A DNA stretch of 34,773 nucleotides from Luminiphilus sp. (GTDB lineage Bacteria; Pseudomonadota; Gammaproteobacteria; Pseudomonadales; Halieaceae), in the NCBI GenBank assembly GCA_029253085.1, contig JAQXAF010000092.1, positions 1 to 34,773 of the forward strand, given 5' to 3'. The notes under the pieces are model-generated. The model had not been told where the DNA came from. It saw only the letters and a program-made list of their open reading frames with translations, and ran no database searches. Below, one piece after another: positions 17,837 to 26,925 of the stretch (its first letter is position 1; each line of letters opens with the position of its first letter). Position numbers and translations under genes: made by a program.

Positions 17837-19459
17837 ATGAACCTGTGTATGGGTCAGATCAATACTTTTGTGGGCGATTGGCAGGGTAACTGTGAGCGAG
17901 TTATTGCCGCCTGTCGAAACGCACATGCAACATTTTCCGACGCTGTCGTCGTGTTCCCGGAACTGACGCTTACAGGCTACCCTCCTGAGGACCTGTTGTT
18001 ACGTCCTAGCCTCGAGCAGGAAACTGAGGCCGTGCTAGCGCAGTTATGCGCCGAGCTACCCCCAACGTTATGGGTCGTTGTGGGTTATCCCCGCCAAAGA
18101 ACCGATGGCCTCTACAACAGTGCTGGAGTTATCCATGGCGGTAGAATTGTGGCGGAATACGACAAGCAGTCTTTGCCCAACTATCAGGTTTTTGATGAAA
18201 AGCGCTATTTTCAGTCAGGTTCAGGGGCCTGTGTTGTCGATATTGATGGCGTCAAAGTGGGTATCACTATCTGTGAGGATATCTGGGAGCCTGAGCCCAT
18301 TGCGGTCGCACGGGCGGCTGGGGCGCAGTTACTGATCAACCTTAACGCCTCACCCTTCCATCGAGGTAAACCACTTGAGCGGCAGGCGATGGTCGCGGAA
18401 CGGGCGCGGGCTAATGAACTCCCCGTAGTTTATGTCAATCAGGTTGGAGGGCAGGATGAGTTGGTTTTCGATGGCGGTTCCTTTGCTGTCAATCGAGATG
18501 GCACCGTAGCGGTGTCTGCTGTCGACTTTGAGGAAGCGCTGTGCTGGCTTGAAGTCGAAACTGCGGGTTTAGGTGGTTTAAGAATTCGTGACGGTGCTAA
18601 AGCCGAGGCCCGGGATGATGTGGCCGCTGTTTGGCAGGCTTTGGTGCTTGGGGTAAAAGATTACGTGAATAAAAATGGCTTCCCCGGCGTGGTTTTGGGT
18701 CTCTCTGGTGGCATTGATTCTGCCGTGACCTTGGCCGTGGCGGTCGACGCGCTAGGTGCAGAGCGCGTTAACGCAGTGATGATGCCTTTTCGTTATACGG
18801 CATCTATATCGATTGAAGATGCGCAGGCACAGGCTGCAGCGATGGGGGTAGCTTATCGTTCAATATCGATTGAGCCCCTCTACGAGTCTTTTATTGGAGC
18901 CCTCGCAGAAGAGTTTCAGGGTTTGTCGCCCAATATTACAGAAGAGAATATGCAAGCCCGTTGTCGTGGGGTTTTGCTGATGTCTATTTCCAACAAAAAG
19001 AACCTCTTGGTACTGACCACCGGTAACAAAAGCGAGCTTGCGGTGGGCTACTCTACGCTGTACGGAGACATGGCTGGAGGTTTTGATGCGCTAAAAGATT
19101 GCCCAAAAATGCTGGTTTATGCATTGGCGCGCTACAGGAATAGCCTAAATTCATGCATCCCCGAGCGCGTCATTACCCGGCCGCCTTCAGCCGAGTTAGC
19201 TCCGGATCAAAAAGATGAAGACAGCCTCCCTCCCTACGAAGTGCTTGATGCCATTATTGAGCACTACGTAGAGCAAGACTTGAGTGCTAGCGATATTATT
19301 GCTCAGGGTTTCGCTGAGGCCGATGTGCGACGCGTGTTGCGGCTTATCGACCTCAACGAATACAAGCGCCGGCAAGCACCTGTGGGTGTTCGAATTACAC
19401 AGCGCGGCTTCGGACGAGATCGCCGTTATCCGATTACTTGGGCGTGGCGCAGTCGCTAG
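17837..19459 (+). CDS. nadE: Glutamine-dependent NAD+ synthetase
   Basis: Converts nicotinic acid adenine dinucleotide to NAD+ with glutamine as the nitrogen donor. 540 residues in two domains. The N-terminal nitrilase-type glutaminase has Glu42 (FPELTLTGYPPEDL), Lys110 (EYDKQSLPNY) and Cys146 (ITICEDIW). The C-terminal synthetase has the ATP pyrophosphatase P-loop LGLSGGIDSA (288-297), TTGNKSELAVGY and the family C-terminal ITQRGFGRDRRYPI. The ATG at 17837 has GGAG at 17826-17829; the TTG at 17819 is less likely. This is the two-domain form, not the short ammonia-dependent NadE. It sits between pilS and bamD, an insertion relative to the Pseudomonas order. Confidence 0.95.
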   Translation: MNLCMGQINTFVGDWQGNCERVIAACRNAHATFSDAVVVFPELTLTGYPPEDLLLRPSLEQETEAVLAQLCAELPPTLWVVVGYPRQRTDGLYNSAGVIHGGRIVAEYDKQSLPNYQVFDEKRYFQSGSGACVVDIDGVKVGITICEDIWEPEPIAVARAAGAQLLINLNASPFHRGKPLERQAMVAERARANELPVVYVNQVGGQDELVFDGGSFAVNRDGTVAVSAVDFEEALCWLEVETAGLGGLRIRDGAKAEARDDVAAVWQALVLGVKDYVNKNGFPGVVLGLSGGIDSAVTLAVAVDALGAERVNAVMMPFRYTASISIEDAQAQAAAMGVAYRSISIEPLYESFIGALAEEFQGLSPNITEENMQARCRGVLLMSISNKKNLLVLTTGNKSELAVGYSTLYGDMAGGFDALKDCPKMLVYALARYRNSLNSCIPERVITRPPSAELAPDQKDEDSLPPYEVLDAIIEHYVEQDLSASDIIAQGFAEADVRRVLRLIDLNEYKRRQAPVGVRITQRGFGRDRRYPITWAWRSR

Positions 19460-19483
19460 AAGGCGTTTTTTTAACTGCCGTGC

Positions 19484-20389
19484 TTAGCTTTTAGGGCGGT
19501 AGTCAAATTGGGGAGGTTCAGGGGGATCGAACAGACCCAGAGAGAGTTGATTAATCCATGACCGATGCAGCCCGTCTAAATCATAGACACTAACAAAGTC
19601 GCCGTTTTCATTGAGACTGGGGTGGTCAGGGAAGTTTTCGTTCAGTACAGCAATTGAGTCTTTGGCTAAATCATTGAAATCTAGGAGAATATAGGCCTGA
19701 GCCATGATGGCGAGACCGTCGGCGACTGAGGGTGTCTGCTGCATATGCTCTACAACATATCGGCCACGGTTCAGCGCTGCCATGTAAGCACCGCGTCGAA
19801 AATAGTAGTTGGCAACGTGAACTTCGTGTCGGGCCAGCATGTTACGCATATGAACCATTCGTGCTCGGGCGTCAGGTGCATAGGCGCTGTCAGGAAAACG
19901 CGCCATTAGCTGGGCAAACTCTGCAAAAGCCTCTTTGATGTGTGACACATCGCGCTTGGTATCGTCGGTGGGCACAAACGAGGCGAGGAAGCCGCCTTCC
20001 ATATCAAAGGCTGACAGCCCTTTCATGTAGTAAGCGTAATCGACATTGGGGTGCTGCGGATGAAGGCGGATGAATCTATCGGCCGCTTCAATGGCGGCTT
20101 CGAATTCATAGGCACCGTAGTGTGCATAGACCAGCTCTAATTGCGCTTGTTCCGCGTAGCGGCCGAAGGGATAACGGCTCTCGAGTAGCTGCAGTGTTCT
20201 GATCGCCGTATTGAAGTTGCCGCTGTCTAGGGATCGCTGAGCCTCAAGATAGATTTGCTGCTCTCCGTTATCAGCTATTTCAATATCGTCTTTGCCAAAC
20301 CAAGAGCATCCACTCACTACAGTGATGAGCGCAACGAGGGTAATCCATCGAGCGGCAAGGCGTGTGGGCTGTAAAAGATCCGAGTACAA
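19484..20389 (-). CDS. bamD: Outer membrane assembly lipoprotein BamD
   Basis: Essential lipoprotein of the BAM complex that inserts beta-barrels in the outer membrane. The mature part consists of TPR-like helical repeats (for example [20 protein letters not shown] and [18 protein letters not shown]), matching E. coli BamD and Pseudomonas ComL. The signal peptide ends in VVSGC, with the lipidated cysteine at residue 28 if the start is TTG at 20389. I prefer that start because GAGGA lies ten bases upstream and it gives a normal signal peptide length; the frame is open to 20494 and ATG at 20422 would make an overlong leader. Transcribed divergently from rluD and convergent with nadE. Confidence 0.92.
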   Translation of the reverse strand: MYSDLLQPTRLAARWITLVALITVVSGCSWFGKDDIEIADNGEQQIYLEAQRSLDSGNFNTAIRTLQLLESRYPFGRYAEQAQLELVYAHYGAYEFEAAIEAADRFIRLHPQHPNVDYAYYMKGLSAFDMEGGFLASFVPTDDTKRDVSHIKEAFAEFAQLMARFPDSAYAPDARARMVHMRNMLARHEVHVANYYFRRGAYMAALNRGRYVVEHMQQTPSVADGLAIMAQAYILLDFNDLAKDSIAVLNENFPDHPSLNENGDFVSVYDLDGLHRSWINQLSLGLFDPPEPPQFDYRPKS

Positions 20390-20511
20390 AAGCTTGTAAT
20401 CCTCAAGGCAAAGCGTTCTCATTCCCCATTGTAACGTCAACAGGGCTCTCGTCGCCAAATAATTGGCACGGCCTTGAGTATACGCTAAGAGCAATTAGTC
20501 ATGAGTTTTCT

Positions 20512-21486
20512 GTGAGCCAAGACAAGTCGGACAGTATTAACGGTGAGGCGAGCATCTCACGGGAGCTTCATGGCAGTCGTTTTGACCAGGCTGCGGCGAC
20601 TTTGTTTCCAGAATTCTCCAGATCACGTCTGCAATCCTATATCGTGGCTGGAACCCTCACACTTGACGGCCACGCTGCGCGTGCCAAAGATAAGGTGACC
20701 CAGGGGCAGCGTTTAGTGCTGGCGGCGGTGGTGGAGCCTGCCGTGAGTTGGTCCGGTGATAGCCGCCCGCTGGATATTATTTATGAAGACGAGCATCTGC
20801 TGGTTGTCAATAAGCCTGCCGGTGTCGTGGTACATCCGGCAGCGGGTCACGCCGATGGTACGTTGGTTAATTCATTAATTGGCTACGCGCCGGAGCTAGA
20901 GCAGCTGCCGCGTGGTGGTATCGTGCACAGGCTCGATAAAGACACTACGGGTATTATGTTCGTCGCCCGTTCGTATTTGGCGCACCAGTCCCTAGTAAAG
21001 CAGCTGGCTGCTCGGTCCGTTCAGCGTATTTATGCCGCGGTGTGCAGGGGCGCGCTCTCTGGCGGAGGTTCTGTCGATGCGCCAATAGGACGCCATGCCT
21101 CGGTGCGAACACGTATGGCGGTCACGGTGGGCGGGAAGCCTGCTATCACTCATTATCGAATCGCTGAGCGTTTCAAGCATCACACCGCGCTTTCAGTGAG
21201 TTTGGAAACAGGACGCACCCACCAAATTAGGGTGCATCTTGCCTCGCGTAATAACCCACTGATCGGTGACCCTGTGTACGGTGGGCGCCCTAGGCTCCCC
21301 GCGGCTGCCAGTACGGAACTACAGACGATGCTTCGCACTTTTTCGCGACAGGCACTGCACGCGCAAACCTTGGCTTTTGATCATCCGGCAACAGGACAGC
21401 GCTGCCAATTTGAAACCCCTTTACCCGATGACCTACTGCAGCTTCTGTCTGTGTTGCGCGCCCATGACGCCAGTCTGCCCCTATGA
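20512..21486 (+). CDS. rluD: 23S rRNA pseudouridine synthase RluD
   Basis: Makes pseudouridines at 1911, 1915 and 1917 of 23S rRNA helix 69. With GTG 20512 as start the protein has 324 residues, close to E. coli RluD (326). N-terminal S4 RNA-binding domain (SRSRLQSYIVAGTLTLDG), then the catalytic domain with GGIVHRLDKDTTG, where Asp142 is the catalytic residue, and the C-terminal GRTHQIRVHLAS motif. The frame is open upstream to 20362, which overlaps bamD on the other strand and has no homology. An ATG at 20501 is out of frame. The bamD-rluD-pgeF-clpB order is as in Pseudomonas and E. coli relatives. Overlaps pgeF in ATGA. Confidence 0.95.
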   Translation: MSQDKSDSINGEASISRELHGSRFDQAAATLFPEFSRSRLQSYIVAGTLTLDGHAARAKDKVTQGQRLVLAAVVEPAVSWSGDSRPLDIIYEDEHLLVVNKPAGVVVHPAAGHADGTLVNSLIGYAPELEQLPRGGIVHRLDKDTTGIMFVARSYLAHQSLVKQLAARSVQRIYAAVCRGALSGGGSVDAPIGRHASVRTRMAVTVGGKPAITHYRIAERFKHHTALSVSLETGRTHQIRVHLASRNNPLIGDPVYGGRPRLPAAASTELQTMLRTFSRQALHAQTLAFDHPATGQRCQFETPLPDDLLQLLSVLRAHDASLPL

Positions 21487-22241
21487 GCTCTGTTTCGGTG
21501 GATGTTATCCCTGCTGACATGGGGCTGCCGCGGATACATGCATTTACTACCCTGCGCTCAAAGGGAGCCAGTGATGCGCCGTTCCAGAGTTTAAATTTTG
21601 GGGATCATGTGGGCGATGATGCGCAAAAAGTACAGTTAAACCGAGATCTATTACGGGATGCGTTGCCGGGCAAAGTCGACCCTCGCTGGTTGCGGCAAAT
21701 GCACGGTGTCGATGTGGTTGCTGCCCATACTGTCTCTGCAGGCAACGTGCCCACTGCTGATGCCTCATGGACTGATCGACCGGGTATGGCCATCGCGGTT
21801 ATGACGGCCGACTGCTTGCCGATCGTTTTGGCTGGGATCCGGAGTGATTGGGTGGCTGTTGTCCATGCCGGTTGGAGAGGGCTGGCGGCTGGTGTCATTG
21901 AAGCGACACTTGCGGCGGTGCCGGGAAGGTGTGAAGAGACGCGAGCATGGTTGGGTCCCGCTATCGGAGCCTGCTGTTTTGAGGTGGGTGGGGAGGTTCG
22001 CCAGATCTTTTTAGAGCGCTTCGGTGCGATAGCGGCGGCGAGCTTCGCATCGACGGATAGCCCTGGAAAATATCTTGCGGACTTGGCCGGGCTGGCGACT
22101 ATTCGACTGCAGGAGCTAGGCATTACTGGGCTTTCAAATTCGCGCTGCTGCACGGTTTGCGAGTCGGAAGATTTTTTCTCTCATCGCAGAGATGGTGTCA
22201 CTGGGCGCATGGCCACCGTGGCGATGATATTACCGAAATAA
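21483..22241 (+). CDS. pgeF: Peptidoglycan editing factor PgeF (YfiH/laccase-domain)
   Basis: A copper/zinc-binding multicopper-oxidase-like fold (Cu-oxidase_4, formerly laccase domain), now linked to removal of misincorporated residues from peptidoglycan precursors. 252 residues with the family motifs RQMHGVDV, TADCLPIVL, VHAGWRGLAAG, GPAIGACCFEVG and CTVCESEDFFSHRRDG, which include the metal-binding His and Cys residues. The ATG overlaps the rluD stop (ATGA), so the two are translationally coupled, as in many gammaproteobacteria. Confidence 0.93.
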   Translation: MSSVSVDVIPADMGLPRIHAFTTLRSKGASDAPFQSLNFGDHVGDDAQKVQLNRDLLRDALPGKVDPRWLRQMHGVDVVAAHTVSAGNVPTADASWTDRPGMAIAVMTADCLPIVLAGIRSDWVAVVHAGWRGLAAGVIEATLAAVPGRCEETRAWLGPAIGACCFEVGGEVRQIFLERFGAIAAASFASTDSPGKYLADLAGLATIRLQELGITGLSNSRCCTVCESEDFFSHRRDGVTGRMATVAMILPK

Positions 22242-22250
22242 AACTCCCCA

Positions 22251-22280
22251 CTTGAAATTATGCGTCCATGACGCCACTTA
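22251..22280 (+). promoter_or_regulatory. Sigma-32 (RpoH) heat-shock promoter of clpB
   Basis: CTTGAAA at 22251-22257 is a perfect RpoH -35 core, followed after 14 bases by CGCCACTTA (22272-22280), which matches seven of nine positions of the RpoH -10 consensus CCCCATNTA. It sits about 50 bases before the clpB start, giving a short leader. clpB is a classical RpoH target, which supports the call. Confidence 0.78.
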
Positions 22281-22327
22281 ATGAATCAGGGCAAGAGGCC
22301 CACAGTTCATGGTGAGGGGATAATCAC

Positions 22328-24907
22328 ATGCGTATGGATAAGCTAACCAATCCGCTACAAAACGTGCTCGCAGACGCGCAGTCGCTGGCAGTAGGCCGCG
22401 GTCAGCAGTTTATTGAGCCGATACACATTTTAAAGTCACTGCTTGATCAGCCTGGAGGTTCTGCGGTTCCTTTATTGCAAAAAGCGGGGGCTAATGGTCC
22501 GCAGTTGGCTAGGGCTGTGAACGATGCCTTGTCGATTCTACCGACGGTAAACGGTAGCAGCGGGGACGTACATTTATCTCAAGAATCCAGTCGCTTGCTC
22601 AATAGAGCGGATAAATTGGCACAGAGCCGCAATGACAGTTATTTATCCTCGGAACTCGTTTTGCTGGCGATAGTCGATGCCAGCTCTCCTGTCGCAAAAC
22701 TTCTAACAAAATCGGGGGCCACCCGCAGGTCTCTAGAGCAAGCGATTGAGGATGTAAGAGGGGGTGAGGGGGTGAATTCGCCGGAGGCAGAGGCCTCTAG
22801 GCAAGCTCTGGAAAAATATACGATAGACCTTACCGAGCTCGCCGAGCTCGGTAAGCTCGATCCCGTTATTGGAAGAGATGATGAAATACGGCGGACCATT
22901 CAGGTGCTGCAACGTAGGACTAAAAATAATCCTGTATTAATTGGTGAGCCCGGTGTCGGCAAGACTGCAATTATTGAGGGTTTGGCCCAGCGCGTCATCA
23001 ATGGCGAAGTTCCGGAAGGTTTAAAAAATAAGCGCATTCTTTCATTAGATCTTGGTGCTTTGCTGGCCGGCGCAAAATTTCGTGGCGATTTTGAGGAGCG
23101 CTTAAAAGCGGTTCTGAATGAGCTCTCCAAAGAAGAGGGACGAATTATTTTATTCGTTGACGAACTGCACACGATGGTGGGCGCTGGGAAATCTGAGGGC
23201 TCTATGGACGCGGGAAATATGCTTAAGCCCGCGCTGGCAAGAGGCGAACTCCACTGCGTTGGTGCGACAACCCTCAATGAATATCGGCAGTTTGTAGAAA
23301 AGGATGCGGCGCTAGAGCGACGTTTTCAAAAAGTGCTGGTAGACGAGCCTTCCGAGGAAGATACGATTGCCATTCTCCGCGGACTCAAAGAGCGTTACGA
23401 GGTGCATCATGGCGTTGCCGTTACGGACAGTGCCATTATCGCCGCCGCGAAACTCAGTCAGCGCTACATTACTGATCGCCAGTTACCCGATAAAGCGATC
23501 GATCTCATTGACGAGGCCGCTAGTCGTATTCGCATGGAGATTGACTCCAAGCCGGAGAGTATGGATCGGCTAGAGCGACGATTGATACAACTCAAAATCG
23601 AGCGGGAGGCCGTCAACAAAGATCAAACTGAAGCGGCACAAAAGCAGGTGGCATTGCTCGCTGAGCAAATTTCAGAGCTTGATCAAGAGCTGTCCGATCT
23701 TGATGAGATTCTGACTGCCGAAAAAGCCGCTGTTCAAGGTGCTGCCAAAATCAAAGCGGCCATTGAACAGGCCAAACTAGACTTGGAAATGGCGCAGCGT
23801 GCCGGTGACCTGACGCGAATGTCGGAAATACAGTATGGGCAGCTGCCCGAGCTCCACGGCCAGTTAAGTATTGCGGAACAGGTCGAGCAAGGTCCTACGC
23901 AGCTTTTACGAAATCGCGTGACTGAAGAGGAGGTCGCTGAAGTGGTATCTCGGTGGACTGGGATTCCAATTTCAAAGATGCTCGAGGGCGATCGAGAAAA
24001 GCTGCTGCGTATGGAGTCAGTGCTTCATGAGCGTGTGGTGGGACAAGACGAAGCTGTGGTAGCGGTTGCAAATGCCGTCAGGCGTTCTCGAGCAGGGCTC
24101 TCCGACCCCAATCGGCCAAATGGGTCATTCCTGTTTCTAGGTCCAACAGGAGTTGGTAAGACTGAACTCTGCAAAGCGTTGGCAGGTTTTGTTTTCGACA
24201 GTGATCAGGCCATGGTGCGACTCGATATGTCAGAGTTCATGGAGAAGCATTCCGTCGCCCGACTCATCGGTGCACCCCCCGGTTACATCGGCTATGAAGA
24301 GGGCGGTTATTTAACGGAAGCTGTTCGGCGCCGGCCGTATTCCCTTTTGCTTCTTGATGAGGTCGAAAAGGCACACCCTGATGTTTTCAATATACTGCTT
24401 CAGGTGTTAGAGGATGGTCGCCTGACAGACGGTCAGGGTCGCACCGTTGACTTTAAAAATACTGTCATTGTCATGACGTCTAACCTTGGCTCTGATCTCA
24501 TTCAGGAAATGGCAGGAGACGAACATTACGACGCCATGAAGGCGGCAGTAATGGGTGTTGTAGGAAGACATTTTCGTCCAGAGTTTATTAATCGTGTCGA
24601 CGAGACGGTGGTATTTCACCCCCTAGCTCAGACTCAAATTCGAGGTATTGCGAGTATTCAAGTTGAAAGTCTCAGAGCTCGGCTGGCCGATCGGGACCTC
24701 GTATTGCAGTTATCAGACGATGTGTTGGACCACCTTGCCGAGGCAGGGTTTGATCCCATTTTTGGTGCTCGGCCCCTGAAGAGGGCTATTCAGCAGTTGC
24801 TGGAGAATCCCCTGGCCCAGCAAATTTTGCAGGGCGACTATGCGCCCGGCGATACGATACGGGCGCGGTTAGAGAGCCAGAAAATAATCTTTGATCGACA
24901 ACAGTAA
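22328..24907 (+). CDS. clpB: ATP-dependent disaggregase ClpB
   Basis: Hexameric AAA+ chaperone that rescues aggregated proteins with DnaK. 859 residues, against 857 in E. coli. Domains in order: Clp N domain (1-150), first AAA+ with Walker A GEPGVGKT (206-213) and Walker B LFVDE, the coiled-coil middle domain (about 410-530, rich in Glu, Gln and Leu), second AAA+ with GPTGVGKT (605-612) and LLLDEVEK, and a C-terminal small domain ending near [21 protein letters not shown] precedes the start. ATG 22334 (MDKLT) is an alternative start. Expressed as a single gene from a heat-shock-like promoter. Confidence 0.97.
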   Translation: MRMDKLTNPLQNVLADAQSLAVGRGQQFIEPIHILKSLLDQPGGSAVPLLQKAGANGPQLARAVNDALSILPTVNGSSGDVHLSQESSRLLNRADKLAQSRNDSYLSSELVLLAIVDASSPVAKLLTKSGATRRSLEQAIEDVRGGEGVNSPEAEASRQALEKYTIDLTELAELGKLDPVIGRDDEIRRTIQVLQRRTKNNPVLIGEPGVGKTAIIEGLAQRVINGEVPEGLKNKRILSLDLGALLAGAKFRGDFEERLKAVLNELSKEEGRIILFVDELHTMVGAGKSEGSMDAGNMLKPALARGELHCVGATTLNEYRQFVEKDAALERRFQKVLVDEPSEEDTIAILRGLKERYEVHHGVAVTDSAIIAAAKLSQRYITDRQLPDKAIDLIDEAASRIRMEIDSKPESMDRLERRLIQLKIEREAVNKDQTEAAQKQVALLAEQISELDQELSDLDEILTAEKAAVQGAAKIKAAIEQAKLDLEMAQRAGDLTRMSEIQYGQLPELHGQLSIAEQVEQGPTQLLRNRVTEEEVAEVVSRWTGIPISKMLEGDREKLLRMESVLHERVVGQDEAVVAVANAVRRSRAGLSDPNRPNGSFLFLGPTGVGKTELCKALAGFVFDSDQAMVRLDMSEFMEKHSVARLIGAPPGYIGYEEGGYLTEAVRRRPYSLLLLDEVEKAHPDVFNILLQVLEDGRLTDGQGRTVDFKNTVIVMTSNLGSDLIQEMAGDEHYDAMKAAVMGVVGRHFRPEFINRVDETVVFHPLAQTQIRGIASIQVESLRARLADRDLVLQLSDDVLDHLAEAGFDPIFGARPLKRAIQQLLENPLAQQILQGDYAPGDTIRARLESQKIIFDRQQ

Positions 24908-25000
24908 GCAATCCTTACCGTTTTGGACCCACGTCGGTCAATGATGCTTTCTTAAAGGGCGTCATCGTGCAGTCTACGTTTCTTTCGTGGGTGGGGCGGC

Positions 25001-25507
25001 ATGGTGAGTGCATGGATTCAGAAATCACTGGCGGCGGGTCGGGCGCATGCCGTGAAGTGCGGGTTAAAGCCCTTGGGCTTTTATGCTGATGATGAACGCT
25101 CAGGTCGCGGTCTTCGCACAAAGGTTTTCTTTCCCGCTGGATTCACACTCATAGAATTGATCATCGTGTTGGGTATCGTCGGTGTTTTAGTGACCCTTGC
25201 CTTGCCGAGTTACCAAAATCACCTGAGAGCGGCGACGGCAAGGCAGGGGACTCTAAGCCTGCTAGCTTTTGCATTGTTGCAAGAGCGACTTCGCATGACC
25301 CGCGGTGAGTATCAGGCAGGTTCGGTGTTACTGGCGTACCAACCGTTGTCCCCGCGTTTGCGTCAGCATTACCAGTTGATCGTGGCAGTGCCAAACCCGG
25401 CAACAGGCTTTGAGCTATCTCTACGTCCAATAAACTCAAAAAAAAGTTATCCCACCTTGATACTGGATAGTCGGGGGCGCCGGACGCCCGCTCAATTTTG
25501 GCCTTAA
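25001..25507 (+). CDS. PilE/GspH-like prepilin with long leader (cassette 1)
   Basis: A type IV prepilin-like protein. Cleavage is expected in PAGFTLIELIIVLGIVGVL after Gly47, with Phe at +1 and Glu at +5, followed by a typical pilin helix (LALPSYQNHLRAATARQG). From the ATG at 25001 the leader is 47 residues, far longer than the usual 5-15; starts at GTG 25052 or TTG 25073 would shorten it. The C-terminal part has no cysteine, so the disulphide loop typical of PilE-class pilins is absent. It is the first gene of a four-gene run after clpB. Most likely a minor pilin; exact class uncertain. Confidence 0.75.
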   Translation: MVSAWIQKSLAAGRAHAVKCGLKPLGFYADDERSGRGLRTKVFFPAGFTLIELIIVLGIVGVLVTLALPSYQNHLRAATARQGTLSLLAFALLQERLRMTRGEYQAGSVLLAYQPLSPRLRQHYQLIVAVPNPATGFELSLRPINSKKSYPTLILDSRGRRTPAQFWP

Positions 25508-25528
25508 CGCCTAAAAGCTTGGTTTCCT

Positions 25529-25918
25529 ATGCTGCTTGATGTCTTGTTCGCAACCGTGCTGAGTACGATGATTTTTCTTGGGTTATTTTCATTGACCGAG
25601 AGCGTACTCGTAACCAATGCCAGCAACCTAGAGATGACGGTATCCCATACCCACTTGCGCAGCGTGGAGGGCTATTGGCGGCAAGCGGAATTTTTGGGTC
25701 AGGACGTTCAGTTGGGCGATAGACTCTGCGAAATTCCCCAGCCATGGCTTCAGGACTGGTGCGATGATTGGACGCAAATTCGGCGTGATTGGTCTATCGA
25801 TGGCACCCTTTGTGTCAAAGAAAATCACGACAAAATCATTGCAATGATTCGCCTTCATAACGGAGTTTTTTTGGATAAAGAGGGGCCATCGCTGCAACAC
25901 CAGTGGTCTTCGCTTTAA
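25529..25918 (+). CDS. PilV/GspI-like protein without prepilin leader (cassette 1)
   Basis: 129 residues. The N-terminus, MLLDVLFATVLSTMIFLGLF, resembles the start of a mature PilV helix (compare IEVLVTFLITSVGLLGL in the second cassette), with Asp in the place of Glu+5. There is no Gly-Phe cleavage site, and the in-frame codons upstream (back to a stop at 25505) encode none. Three cysteines occur in the C-terminal part (LCEIP, DWCDD, TLCVK). It lies 21 bases after the previous pilin and overlaps the frame of the next. Position suggests a PilV/GspI equivalent; it may be divergent, leaderless or decaying. Confidence 0.6.
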   Translation: MLLDVLFATVLSTMIFLGLFSLTESVLVTNASNLEMTVSHTHLRSVEGYWRQAEFLGQDVQLGDRLCEIPQPWLQDWCDDWTQIRRDWSIDGTLCVKENHDKIIAMIRLHNGVFLDKEGPSLQHQWSSL

Positions 25919-26925
25919 CGTTGAGCAAATACGCTGACCGCCTTTGCACAGTCACAGTAATCGAAAATTTGAGGTCTACAGGTTTTTCATTAGTTGAGCT
26001 GCTGATTGCGCTAGCACTTGGCACTTGGTTGATATCCGCTGCAGGGTTGACTGCGCAGCGGCTGTGGCTAATGGCGCGACTATCCGCCGATGAAGTGGAG
26101 TTGGTTGAGCGCGGTGATTTTGCCTTGAGGCACCTATCGGACGCCTTGCTTCGCGCCTCGCCTATTATTGATGAAACGTTGGGCCTATCGCCTTGTGATG
26201 AGCCTGATTTAAATTCTTGGAGTGGGACTGAAGTAAAAGCAGGCACGGGAATTCGCGTGGTGGGGCAAGGTCAGTTTCGCTGCCTGCCGTCCCGAAACTT
26301 GGTTGAAAATTCGCCTTTACTGATCGTCGAAGAAGCATGGTCATGTCACGGGCAGGTCTATGAGGGGGTATTGCGTACCTTCGATTGGCTCGAGGATTAC
26401 CCCGGTACATCTGCTCGGGACAAGCTCCAGACCCCCTTTGCGTTCGATCATCTCGGGGTGGCGACATGGGATTGTGCTCCCGCTGCTTCGGTAACGGCTT
26501 GGTCGAGGCGGGTTTATTATCTTCGAGACTTCTCTTGGGATGAAGGTGATGGTGTCGGTGCTCTCATGATGAAGCTTTGGAGGCTGGATGGTCGTGGTTT
26601 TGGTCGAGGCGAGGTGCTGGTGCCCGGTGTGATCAATTGGACGCTCGAACCTATTAAGCTGCCCATAAAGCCCTCGAGTCGGGGAGCCGCACATTTGGTG
26701 TCGGGTGTAGATGTCGGCCTGACCTTGTGGGGTTGGCGCGCAGGTTTGAGTAGCCGTGTGATGGATATCGAGGTGAAGATGCCCCGGCGCAGTGACTATG
26801 CTGCCCTGAGCTACACGGCTTTATCTAGGGGCGCGAGCCAGAGTATGACCTTTAAGGGCTTGGTGTTAAGCCGGAATTTGCATCACCTTGAGTCTAGTCA
26901 GCAACCAGCACGGGTAAACCAGTAA
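25903..26925 (+). CDS. PilW/GspJ-like minor prepilin (cassette 1)
   Basis: A 340-residue frame with the prepilin motif RSTGFSLVELLIALALGTWL; Glu at +5 and Gly at -1 are intact. The large C-terminal domain (YYLRDFSWDEGDG, DVGLTLWGWRAG) resembles PilW/GspJ in size and layout. The true start is unclear: GTG 25903 (overlapping the previous gene), TTG 25921 just after that gene's stop, or TTG 25969, which would give a five-residue leader; none has a strong ribosome binding site. Ends in TAATG with the next gene. Sequence differs widely from PilW of the second cassette. Confidence 0.72.
   Translation: MVFALTLSKYADRLCTVTVIENLRSTGFSLVELLIALALGTWLISAAGLTAQRLWLMARLSADEVELVERGDFALRHLSDALLRASPIIDETLGLSPCDEPDLNSWSGTEVKAGTGIRVVGQGQFRCLPSRNLVENSPLLIVEEAWSCHGQVYEGVLRTFDWLEDYPGTSARDKLQTPFAFDHLGVATWDCAPAASVTAWSRRVYYLRDFSWDEGDGVGALMMKLWRLDGRGFGRGEVLVPGVINWTLEPIKLPIKPSSRGAAHLVSGVDVGLTLWGWRAGLSSRVMDIEVKMPRRSDYAALSYTALSRGASQSMTFKGLVLSRNLHHLESSQQPARVNQ

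Noticed and set aside
19460-19483. T-run between nadE and bamD as a terminator
   Set aside because: A run of seven T follows GGCG, but there is no hairpin stem before it.
21605-22153. 182-residue reverse-strand open frame
   Set aside because: Lies fully inside pgeF, which has all family motifs; a shadow frame.
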